Of a stretch of DNA of 64,000 bases, positions 53,486-62,677 are shown piece by piece. The position numbers and the translations under genes were made by a program. Below the pieces are notes generated by a model. It had not been told where the DNA came from. It worked only from the letters and a program-made list of their open reading frames with translations, and made no database searches. The first letter of the stretch is position 1, and each line of letters opens with the position of its first letter. This stretch comes from Sodaliphilus pleomorphus. GTDB taxonomy: Bacteria; Bacteroidota; Bacteroidia; Bacteroidales; Muribaculaceae. The DNA lies in assembly GCF_009676955.1 (NCBI RefSeq), contig NZ_CP045696.1:1619001-1683000 (forward strand), written 5' to 3'.

Positions 53486-56400
53486 TTAGAAAGTCATTTT
53501 GATGTTTATACCCATGTAGCGCACCGATGGCGAGGCCAGGTTGTCACTGGCTCGGTCGGGGTCGGTAAATTTGTATTCCTTAGTCCAGAGCAGCAGGTTT
53601 TGCCCGATGAGTGAAACCGAAGCCTGCTTCATGTTCATTTTCTTGCACAAACTGGATGGGATGTCGTAGGTGACAGACAGCTCACGCAGTTTTATAAACG
53701 TTTCATCGGTGATAAACTGCTCGCCCTTGCACCAGTAGCTCTTGATGTAGGTTTCATAGGACACGGGAGTCTCGTTGGGGGCAAAGACGCGGGTGTCTTC
53801 AACGATGCGTCCGTAGGAGTCATACTTCACCGAGCCCGACACCACGGTCACTCCAGGGGCTACGAAGCTCTTGTTGCCGTTCACCACCTCGTCGTAGCGC
53901 CACTGGTTGTCGCTCTCGGGGTGTGCGCCAGTTTGCCACAGGCGGTAGTTGGTACGGGCTGTCGACAGTCCGCCAATGCGACCGTCGATAGTGAAACCAA
54001 GACTTAGGTTTTTATACTTGAAGTTGTTGGCCAGGCCCCACATCCAGTCGGGGTCGGTGTTGCCCACCTTGTACTTGTAGCTTGTGAGGCGCGGGAAGCC
54101 GTTGGTGAGAATCACGCTGCCGTCGGGGGCATAGTTGAAGGTCTTGGAGGTATAGGCATCGACGCGTGCGCCTTTGTAGGTCCACAGGTTGTCGGCGCTG
54201 TATACGGGGTCGATCTTGGCGTAGTAGCGTGCCGATCGGGCCCAGTTGGTGGTTACATTCCAGGTGAAGTTGGTCGTCTTGATGGGAGTGGCATCTACAA
54301 AGAACTCAACACCACGGCGCACATACTCCTCTTGGGTGTTGACGAGCACGCTCTTGAAGCCCGTGAAGGGGGAGATGGTGGTGGCGGCAGTGTTGTTGTA
54401 GGTGAGCTTGTTGTAGTAGGTGAAGTCAAACTTGATGCGGTTTTGCAAGAAGTGGGCCGAGGTGCCTATTTCCCAGGTGCGGTCGGTGATGGGTTTCACC
54501 TTGCCGCGCATGGTTGTGGGGTATACGGCCGAGTTCAGTCCGTCCCACACCGAGTTGTTGATGGTATAGGCCTGGTTGGTGTCGTAAATGTTGAGGTCTT
54601 TCTTGGAGACGGTCCAGGAGCCTCTCAGCTTCAGGAAGTTTAACCAGTTGGGCATTTTAATGATGTTGCTCAATATCACACTGGCGCCTACCGAGGGGTA
54701 GAAGTAGGAGTTGCTGCCGCTGGGCAGGGTCGACGACCAGTCGTTGCGGCCGGTTAAGTCCATGTAGTAGGTGCTCTTGTATCCCAGCGAGGCCTTGCCG
54801 TATATGCTGTTCACCTTCTTGTTGGCCAGGTAGGGCGTCACTGTGGGGCTTTCGACCGATGCCTTAAGCGAGTAGAAACCAGGAATGGAGATGCCGTTTT
54901 TGGTAGTGGCCTCCAGCGACTTGTCGCGATAGTAATAGATTGAGGCACCTGCAAGGGCATCGATGCTGAAATCGCCAGCAGTCACGGTTGCGTTCAGAAT
55001 AAAGTCGTCGTTGGTTGTGAAAACCTCTTCGGTTTTTTCAGCGTAGTAACCTTTGTTGGTGTTGCCCCAATTGCGGGTAGCGTTGATGCCGATGGGGGCG
55101 CGGCGCTTGGTGCTCAAGTTGGTGTAGTCATAGCCGCCACGCACGATAGCTGTGAGCCAGGGCATGATGTGGTAGTTGATAGTGAGCATACCGTTGGTCT
55201 TGGTGTTGTCTTCACGGTTGATTTTCTCGTAGGCGCTCATCCAGGGGTTGTCGTACCATGACTTGCGGTTCCAGTTCTGCTGGGTGTCTTTCACCAGCCA
55301 GTAGTCGCGATAGTCGCGCACGTCATATTCGGGTCCGGTCCACACGAGAAGGTTGTAGATGTAGCCCTGGTCGGTGTAGCCAGTACCCGATGTGTTGCTG
55401 GCCAGCTGCTTGTTGAAGCCCATTGTGGCAGTGATGTTTACCTTATTGCCGAGTTTCATTTCACCGCCTATGTTGTATTGCAGCACCTTGCCGGTTTGGT
55501 TGGGGTACTGGCCCTTGTCGTAGATAAATGATACCGAGGAACGCACGCTGCCGTTTTTGCCGCGCTGCGACACGCTCACGGTGTTGTTTGACACCATGCT
55601 GAATTGCAGGAAGTTTTTGAAATTGTTGCGGCCGGCCGATACAAGTTCGCGTTCCTCCATTTGGTGTGTGTACGGATTGTATTGGGCATAGACGCGGCCT
55701 ATGTCGAGCTTGTCGCCCCACACCTCGTCGTCGGTGTTGTACTTACCCCCGTAGCCCGAGCTGTAGGAGTGCTGCACCTTGGGCAGGGCGAGAGTGCCGC
55801 AGTTGAACATGTTGCTCGAGTTCACTTCAACGGTGAAGCCTTCTTGTCCGCTCTTCTTGGTGGTGACCATGATGGCGCCGCTGCCGCCGCGGCTGCCGTA
55901 GAGGGCCGAAGCAGTGGCACCTTTCAGCACGTCGATCGACTCAATGTCGTCGCTGTTGATATCGGCAAGGGTGAGATTGGTGGGTACGCCATCGAGCACC
56001 AGCAGCGGAGTCTCGCCGCGCAGGCTGATGGTGGGGGCTTCCATAAACTCGCTCGAGTTGAAAATGGTCATGCCGGCAATGCGGCCTGTGAGGCTTGTGG
56101 CCACATTCACGCCTTTCACTTTTTCAAATTGTTCGCCTGCAATCTTTTGAGTGGCATATCCGAGCGCTTTTTCCGAGCGTTTCATGCCCAGTGCGGTGAC
56201 TACAAGTTCCTTGAGTTTGACCGACTCGTCCTGCATGGTGACGATAATGTTGCTGCGGCCGGCCACTGCAACTTCTTGCTGAGCGTAGCCAATGAAAGAA
56301 AAGCGCAGCTTGCTGTTGCGGTTGGGCACTTCGATGTCGAAGTAGCCGTCGAGGTCAGAGATGGTCACGCGATTGGTGCCCAGCACTTTCACAGTGGCCC

Positions 56401-56836
56401 CTATCACAGGCACGTTTTTCTCGTCGAGCACGCGCCCATGTATTTTTGCAGGGCTTGAGGCCTCGGTTTTTTCACCCTCGAAGATCATAATTTGGCGTCC
56501 AGAGATTTTGTATTTCAGCCCTGAGCCATTGAGCACGCGTTGCATGACACTGTTGATCGAGGCGTTGGTGACCTCGGCTGTCACTTTTTTATCCAGGTTG
56601 GGAAGGTTGCTGTTGTAGGCAATCATGTAGCTGGTCTGCTTCTCGATGAGGGAAAACACCCGCTTGAGAGGCATGTTGCTCACGTGAAGCGACACGGTGC
56701 CATCATGCGCTACTTGCGCAACTGGAGTTGGGCCTGCAGCCTGCATTGCAGGGGTGGCCACGAGGGCCAGCAGGCTTAGCAGTACGGGCCACACTCGTCG
56801 CCACGTTCTGCATGTCAAGTCGTCATACTTTTTCAT
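53486..56836 (-). CDS. SusC/RagA-family TonB-dependent transporter with STN signalling domain
   Basis: This 1116-residue protein has a signal peptide, then an STN domain (SLHVSNMPLKRVFSLIEKQTSYMIAY, ~residues 48-115). A carboxypeptidase-D-like domain (KIHGRVLDEKNVPVIGATVKVLG, ~130-210), the plug with SLRGETPLLVLDGVP and SIDVLKGATASALYGSRGGSGAI, and a 22-strand barrel follow. The STN domain marks transducer-type transporters that signal through FecR to an ECF sigma, which matches the fecR gene upstream. It imports oligosaccharide across the outer membrane with SusD. It lies 49 bases after the esterase gene. Confidence 0.95.
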   Translation of the reverse strand: MKKYDDLTCRTWRRVWPVLLSLLALVATPAMQAAGPTPVAQVAHDGTVSLHVSNMPLKRVFSLIEKQTSYMIAYNSNLPNLDKKVTAEVTNASINSVMQRVLNGSGLKYKISGRQIMIFEGEKTEASSPAKIHGRVLDEKNVPVIGATVKVLGTNRVTISDLDGYFDIEVPNRNSKLRFSFIGYAQQEVAVAGRSNIIVTMQDESVKLKELVVTALGMKRSEKALGYATQKIAGEQFEKVKGVNVATSLTGRIAGMTIFNSSEFMEAPTISLRGETPLLVLDGVPTNLTLADINSDDIESIDVLKGATASALYGSRGGSGAIMVTTKKSGQEGFTVEVNSSNMFNCGTLALPKVQHSYSSGYGGKYNTDDEVWGDKLDIGRVYAQYNPYTHQMEERELVSAGRNNFKNFLQFSMVSNNTVSVSQRGKNGSVRSSVSFIYDKGQYPNQTGKVLQYNIGGEMKLGNKVNITATMGFNKQLASNTSGTGYTDQGYIYNLLVWTGPEYDVRDYRDYWLVKDTQQNWNRKSWYDNPWMSAYEKINREDNTKTNGMLTINYHIMPWLTAIVRGGYDYTNLSTKRRAPIGINATRNWGNTNKGYYAEKTEEVFTTNDDFILNATVTAGDFSIDALAGASIYYYRDKSLEATTKNGISIPGFYSLKASVESPTVTPYLANKKVNSIYGKASLGYKSTYYMDLTGRNDWSSTLPSGSNSYFYPSVGASVILSNIIKMPNWLNFLKLRGSWTVSKKDLNIYDTNQAYTINNSVWDGLNSAVYPTTMRGKVKPITDRTWEIGTSAHFLQNRIKFDFTYYNKLTYNNTAATTISPFTGFKSVLVNTQEEYVRRGVEFFVDATPIKTTNFTWNVTTNWARSARYYAKIDPVYSADNLWTYKGARVDAYTSKTFNYAPDGSVILTNGFPRLTSYKYKVGNTDPDWMWGLANNFKYKNLSLGFTIDGRIGGLSTARTNYRLWQTGAHPESDNQWRYDEVVNGNKSFVAPGVTVVSGSVKYDSYGRIVEDTRVFAPNETPVSYETYIKSYWCKGEQFITDETFIKLRELSVTYDIPSSLCKKMNMKQASVSLIGQNLLLWTKEYKFTDPDRASDNLASPSVRYMGINIKMTF

Positions 56837-56885
56837 TGATTGTTTTTTTAAGTTGGTTCTGTTATTGATTTAGAAGATATTCTGG

Positions 56886-58049
<1,164 letters not shown>

Positions 58050-59111
58050 TTATTTTGTTACTTTGATTGTATGAGTTTCTTTATGGTAGCTTATGGGGGC
58101 TATCATCTGCAAGCGTTGCATGAATTCATCGAGGCTCACGCTGGCATCAAACTTGCCGCTGAGCACGATGGCATCGGTTGCTTTCCGGTTGAATGTAAAC
58201 TGGGTGTGGTAGATATTTTCCATTTGTTCGATGAGTTTTGTCAATGGCTCGTTGTTGAGAATGATGATGTCGTCTTTCCAACTGACCAGGGTTTGCATGT
58301 CGATGTCATTTTCTTCGATCACGTTGGTTTGCTGATTGCTGGCAAGGTATTCAAGCGTCTCTTTAGGCTTCAGGGTGTGAGACTTGTTGCCAGCGGTTTT
58401 TACGTTTACTCGGCCTTCGTAAAGTGTCACGCATTGTTTGTTCTCACCAGGATAAGAAGAGATCAAGAATTTTGTGCCCAGTACCTTTACTTGCAGGTCG
58501 CCGCACTGGGCAATGAAGTCCTTGCGAGGGTTGTGGGTGATGTCCATGTAGGCTTCGCCCTCAATTTTCACGCGTCGCACATCGACTGTGGCCAGCGAGA
58601 AGGGGAACGTCATCTTTGAATTTTCGCGCAGGGTGATGGTGGAGCCGTCGGATAGCACGACTCGTGCCCTCGCGGCACGGGGCACAGCGACCATGAGTTG
58701 GGTTCCTGGCTTGCATGAAGTTGTCACTTGGTTGCCTTGCAGGTTGATGTTGATCACGCCCTGCCCGGGCTTGCACGTGATGGTGCAATTGTCGTCAAGA
58801 GTGATGACTTGGTCGCCAGCCATGAGTTTGATGTTTTGAATTGTTGACACATCAAGCTGGCTTAGCATTGTGTTTCGATCTTGGTCATTGTGGTGCACGT
58901 TGTTGACAAGGTGCCAGCCTCCTACTATGAGCAGCAGGGAGATTGAAGCCGCAGCCACCCATTGCCACCACAGGTGTCGGGGCTCATGGGTGTTTTGTTC
59001 ATAGAGAGCTATGATTTTTTGCCACAGCAAGCGCTTCTCGTCGGCGGTGAGCCGTGGCTCGTTGCGTTCGAGCCAGTCTTTGAACAGCTTTAAGTTGGAG
59101 ACCTTGTTCAT
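58050..59111 (-). CDS. FecR-type anti-sigma factor
   Basis: This 353-residue protein has a cytoplasmic N-terminus (~85 residues, LKLFKDWLERNEPRLTADEKRLLWQKI) and one membrane helix (WVAAASISLLLIVGGWHLV). The periplasmic FecR domain (ARVVLSDGSTITLRENSKMTFPF, GEAYMDITHNPRKDFIAQCGDLQVKVLGTKFLIS) and a C-terminal domain (NNEPLTKLIEQMENIYHTQFTF) that contacts the STN domain of SusC complete it. It holds its ECF sigma inactive until SusC signals substrate. No CAAA, and so no minus-strand TAnnTTTG, occurs in 59112-59280, in line with control by an alternative sigma. Confidence 0.93.
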   Translation of the reverse strand: MNKVSNLKLFKDWLERNEPRLTADEKRLLWQKIIALYEQNTHEPRHLWWQWVAAASISLLLIVGGWHLVNNVHHNDQDRNTMLSQLDVSTIQNIKLMAGDQVITLDDNCTITCKPGQGVININLQGNQVTTSCKPGTQLMVAVPRAARARVVLSDGSTITLRENSKMTFPFSLATVDVRRVKIEGEAYMDITHNPRKDFIAQCGDLQVKVLGTKFLISSYPGENKQCVTLYEGRVNVKTAGNKSHTLKPKETLEYLASNQQTNVIEENDIDMQTLVSWKDDIIILNNEPLTKLIEQMENIYHTQFTFNRKATDAIVLSGKFDASVSLDEFMQRLQMIAPISYHKETHTIKVTK

Positions 59112-59365
59112 TTTTATAGTTCCGGTTCTTTTTTACAGGTTACTGCAATGGTTCTTTATAATTGAAAGGGGAGACATGGAATTTTGTACTCATTTTTTTC
59201 ATCTTTTCTCCAAGTTGAGGCGTTTTTTTTGAAGGATTGGGCTGAGGTGTGTATCATAGGATTTAATTTAAAATGATGATTGAATGTCGGTGTGGTGGGT
59301 GCCTGGTATAGGGCATCCATCACATGCAAGTGGGTGGCTGTTGCTGGCCGGGGGCGGGGGAATTT

Positions 59366-60280
59366 TTACTGCCAGGTGTTGAGGGCGTGGAGCACGTCGC
59401 GCCACACTTGCTGGCGATCGGTCTCGGCCAGCAGCTCGTGGCGCATGCCGGGATACAGGCGCTCGCTCACGTGGAGGTAGCCCATCTTGGTCATCAGGCT
59501 GGCTGCGGCGTGGAAGGCCTTGTCGCTCAATCGGCAGGGGTCGAGGGCTCCCGAGATGAAATAGACGGGCATGGTGGGGTTGGCCATTGCCCAGCCCCTG
59601 GGCGAGTAGCAGTCTTGCATGAGGGCAAAGAGGTTTTCAAAGCCGTTGGCCGTGAAGGTGAATGTGCACAGCGGGTCGGCGTGGTAGGCCTTGAGTGTGG
59701 CTGCATCGCTGCACACCCATGCCTGCGGGTAGCCCTCGTGCCTGAAGGGGCGGTTGAAGGTGCCAAACGTGAGCCGCTGCAGCAGCTGCGGGCGCGAGTG
59801 GCCGCCTGCCAGCAGGGTGCACAGGCGGGCCAGCAGGCGGGCCAGGCCCACGGCGGGGTTGCGGCTGGGGCTGCCGCACACGATGAGGGTGTCGATGGTG
59901 CTGTCGTAGCGCTTGGCATAGGAGCGTGCCACCATCGAGCCCATGCTGTGGCCCAGCATGAAGAGCGGCAGCGTGGAGTACTGGCGGTGTATCCACTGGT
60001 TCACGATGTGCAGGTCTTCGACCATTGCCCGCCAGCCGCCCGAGTACATGTAGCCCAGGTCGCCGGGGGTCTTCACGGTCTCGCCGTGGCCGCGGTGGTC
60101 GTGCACGACACACACATAGCCGTGCTGTGCCATGTGTTGCATGAAGGGGTAGTAGCGCTCCTTGTGGTCGCACATGCCGTGGGCCAGCTGCAGCACGCCC
60201 ACGGGGCGGCCCTCGGGCTTGATGACCGAGGTGGCCAGCCGCAAGCCGTCGGCCGAGGCGTCGAGATAGGTCTTTTCCAT
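59366..60280 (-). CDS. Alpha/beta hydrolase, monoacylglycerol lipase/lysophospholipase-like (S33 type)
   Basis: This 304-residue protein has the Serine_aminopeptidase_S33/hydrolase_4 pattern: LQLAHGMCDHKERYYPFM, VVHDHRGHGET, nucleophile Ser112 in LGHSMGSM, acid Asp in ISGALDPCR and His in GMRHELLAE near the C-terminus. There is no signal peptide, so it is cytoplasmic. Relatives release fatty acids from monoacylglycerol or lysophospholipids; the substrate here is unknown. A minus-strand TATCTTTG at 60303-60310 gives it its own promoter, 22 bases before the ATG. Confidence 0.9.
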   Translation of the reverse strand: MEKTYLDASADGLRLATSVIKPEGRPVGVLQLAHGMCDHKERYYPFMQHMAQHGYVCVVHDHRGHGETVKTPGDLGYMYSGGWRAMVEDLHIVNQWIHRQYSTLPLFMLGHSMGSMVARSYAKRYDSTIDTLIVCGSPSRNPAVGLARLLARLCTLLAGGHSRPQLLQRLTFGTFNRPFRHEGYPQAWVCSDAATLKAYHADPLCTFTFTANGFENLFALMQDCYSPRGWAMANPTMPVYFISGALDPCRLSDKAFHAAASLMTKMGYLHVSERLYPGMRHELLAETDRQQVWRDVLHALNTWQ

Positions 60281-60302
60281 TTGTTTTTTTTACTTTTGGA
60301 GG

Positions 60303-60310
60303 CAAAGATA
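60303..60310 (-). promoter_or_regulatory. -7 promoter element of the alpha/beta hydrolase gene
   Basis: On the minus strand the sequence is TATCTTTG, matching TAnnTTTG. Confidence 0.6.
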
Positions 60311-60360
60311 GTGAAAAAAATCGAGTGTGTGCCAGCCATAAATGCCTGTGCGATTGCATG

Positions 60361-60407
60361 CAAAAAAAAAACGAGCCTCCTGCATTGTGCTGCGGCAGGA
60401 GGCTCGT
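60361..60407 (-). terminator. Rho-independent terminator after the beta-helix gene
   Basis: On the minus strand a perfect 13-base stem (ACGAGCCTCCTGC/GCAGGAGGCTCGT) is followed by a run of nine Ts. Confidence 0.92.
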
Positions 60408-60439
60408 GATGCACATGTGGCGCTATGGCGCCGGCCACG

Positions 60440-61846
60440 TTATTTCACGATTTTCTCGCTACGGGCAGTGCCGTCGCTGTAGCGGGTCACCTTGATGTTG
60501 AGGCCCTCGAGGGGCTCGCGGCTGTAGATGCCCTGCAGGTTGTAGTAGCGGGTTTCAACGACCTGAGCAGCGGTGGTCACGGTGCCCACGCCGGTGTTAG
60601 GCTGGTGGGCCGGCATGAAGATGACCAGGCCCAGGGCGTCGTTGTCGGCCTTGTGAAACACCACCTTCTCGATGCTCACGCTGTCTTGGGTGGCCACGTT
60701 CCAGGTGTTGCCTTGGGCATAGATGGTGCCTGTGCCGTTGTTGTAGAGGTCGTAGAGCTCACCGTTGTTGCCGTTGTTCACCAGCACGTTCTCGCCGGGG
60801 TTGTAGTCGGGGTCGTCGGCAGCCACCTGGGTCTTGCCGGCGTTGACGGTGGGAGCGCCAATCACGGTGATGCCCCACAGGCTGTTTTCGATGTGGTTGC
60901 CCTTGATGCGCACGTTGCCCTTGTTGCTGGAGTCGTAGATGCTTATGCCCGAGCCGCCGTTGTTGGGGTTGGACTCATAGTTGTTGTTTTTGATCATGTT
61001 GTCCTCGATGTAGAGGTTCATGGGTCCTATCATGGCCACGCCATAGCGGTTGTCCTCGATGTCGTTGCCCTTCACGGTCACCTTGCCGGTATAGGCCAGG
61101 CCCAGCATGTTGCTCAGGCCTATGCCGCCTGCCAGTGTGGTCTCGGCCAGGCCTATCACCTTGTTGTGGGTGATGGTGATGTCGTAGGGGCCGCCGCAGG
61201 TCATGTTGATTTGCGGGCGGTTGCGCTTGCTGGTGGTGTTGCGCAGAAACACGCAGTTGTCGACCACCAGGCCCACAGGCGTGTTGGCGCCGTTGCCCAG
61301 TGCGCTCACGGTGTTGTCGACAAAGTAGCTGCCAGTCACGGTGTTGCCGTCGCACGAGCTGCTGTAGTTCACGACCGAGCCGCTGTTGATCTTGCCATTG
61401 TAGAGGGTGAAGGTGCAGTGGTCGATGGCCAGGTGGCCGTTGGTGCTGCCAAAGTTGATGCCGGCATACTCCATAGTCACGTTTTTCATTGTCATGCCCG
61501 AGTTGGTGTCATACACCTTGAAGCCCTTGGGGGCTGCCGTGGCTGTGGCGCGGGTGATGACGGCGGTGTCGGGCACGGCAAAGTCGGCATAGCCGTTGAC
61601 CGAGACCATCACCTTGTCGCCCAGCAGCACCTTGTCGTTGTTCATCAGGCGCAGGGTGTCGCCGGCGGCGATGGTGAAGTCGGCTGTCACGACATAGCCG
61701 CTGTCGGTGGCCGTGACACCGCTGGTGTCGATGGCGGCCAGCTGGGCAAAGGTGTAGGCCCTGCCGGTGCCGGCGCTCACAAAGGTGGCACTCATGGTGC
61801 CCACGGTTGCTGCTGCAACCAAGAGAAGTGTAAAGAATTTCTTCAT
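60440..61846 (-). CDS. Secreted right-handed beta-helix protein with C-terminal tag
   Basis: This 468-residue protein has a signal peptide (FFTLLLVAAATVGTMSA). The middle ~300 residues hold repeated parallel beta-helix turns: MTMKNVTMEYAGINF, HLAIDHCTFTLYNG, GLVVDNCVFLRN, YDITITHNKVIGL, KVTVKGNDIEDNRYGVAMIG, LYIEDNMIKNNN and VRIKGNHIENSLWGITVIG. That fold is typical of carbohydrate-active or adhesive surface proteins; no catalytic residues stand out. The C-terminus (TRYYNLQGIYSREPLEGLN, then VTRYSDGTARSEKIVK) resembles the tags of the 885-residue and GLUG proteins in this window. It is transcribed from its own promoter. Confidence 0.85.
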   Translation of the reverse strand: MKKFFTLLLVAAATVGTMSATFVSAGTGRAYTFAQLAAIDTSGVTATDSGYVVTADFTIAAGDTLRLMNNDKVLLGDKVMVSVNGYADFAVPDTAVITRATATAAPKGFKVYDTNSGMTMKNVTMEYAGINFGSTNGHLAIDHCTFTLYNGKINSGSVVNYSSSCDGNTVTGSYFVDNTVSALGNGANTPVGLVVDNCVFLRNTTSKRNRPQINMTCGGPYDITITHNKVIGLAETTLAGGIGLSNMLGLAYTGKVTVKGNDIEDNRYGVAMIGPMNLYIEDNMIKNNNYESNPNNGGSGISIYDSSNKGNVRIKGNHIENSLWGITVIGAPTVNAGKTQVAADDPDYNPGENVLVNNGNNGELYDLYNNGTGTIYAQGNTWNVATQDSVSIEKVVFHKADNDALGLVIFMPAHQPNTGVGTVTTAAQVVETRYYNLQGIYSREPLEGLNIKVTRYSDGTARSEKIVK

Positions 61847-61889
61847 AATCGCTGTCTGTTTTTTTGTTTTGCTATCGTTGTTGATTGGG

Positions 61890-61897
61890 CAAAATTA
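61890..61897 (-). promoter_or_regulatory. -7 promoter element of the beta-helix gene
   Basis: On the minus strand the sequence is TAATTTTG, matching TAnnTTTG, 43 bases before the ATG at 61846. Confidence 0.5.
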
Positions 61898-62677
61898 AGC
61901 ATTATTCGCCTCATGGCAAAATACAAGTGGCTGGCGTGGAGGGTCGGTCGCAGCTGTGAGTGTTAAACGTGTTGTGTTAATTCGTCGGTCAATTAACACA
62001 CATTGTTGCGCATTGCGGCTTCGCTTTTTCTTTTTTCTTGATTTTTTGTTAAAGTCACGACATGTTGCAGTGTGGTGTGATAATAATGCCTAAATTTGCT
62101 GTGAAATATGACTAAATGATGTTTTTTGAGTTTTACAGCTTTCAATTTTTAAATTTTCAATGATCATGTGTTTTAATCATCGAGCACAATCTGCAGCCAT
62201 GGCACAGGCGGGAGCGCCGCGCGCAGGTGGCGGCTCTGTGCTGGGTGTGGAACCAATATTAATAGAGGAAACTTCTTTATACAGTAATTTTAACAAAAAT
62301 AAAATGTAGGGAAAGCATTCGTGAGGATGCATGATTTACACAAAGAGTTTAAATTTACGTTTTAAAGAGAGGAGAGGCGTGGCCACGATGGTCCTGCCTC
62401 TCTGTGTGTTGATGCTTGCCACATGCAGTGGGGCGCGGCCATTCTCCCCCTGGGGCGGCCCTGATGTGGGACTAAACATTGTTAAATGTTTTGTGCAATT
62501 TTTTTTAATGTGTAACTTTGCACATGGAAAAAATATAAGAGAGCTAAATAAAATTGTAACAAACTGATTTTTATATTGTTATATCAATTTCCTCTTGATC
62601 AATATTTTTCTGTGATAAAAAGACAGCGCGGTTTTTGTGCCGACGCAGCCTCACATTTATATTAAAGAAATTATAGC
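61898..62677. other. 780-base non-coding stretch with a palindrome and two promoter-like elements
   Basis: No credible gene is seen. A perfect 10-base inverted repeat (TGTGTTAATT at 61973-61982, AATTAACACA at 61991-62000) could be an operator. TAAATTTG at 62091-62098 matches the -7 consensus but has no gene after it. TAACTTTG at 62513-62520, with TTTG 19 bases upstream (62490-62493), is a better promoter for the gene at 62678, with a leader of ~150 bases. A 78-codon frame at 62331-62567 spans that promoter and looks fortuitous. Confidence 0.6.
62513..62520 (+). promoter_or_regulatory. Promoter of the secreted protein gene at 62678
   Basis: TAACTTTG (-7) is paired with TTTG at 62490-62493 (-33) at 19-base spacing. 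The predicted leader is ~150 bases. Confidence 0.6.

Noticed and set aside
62331..62567. A 78-codon frame with a hydrophobic start that could be a small lipoprotein
   Set aside because: It runs through the promoter of the gene at 62678, has no conserved features, and its second half is AT-rich non-coding-like sequence.
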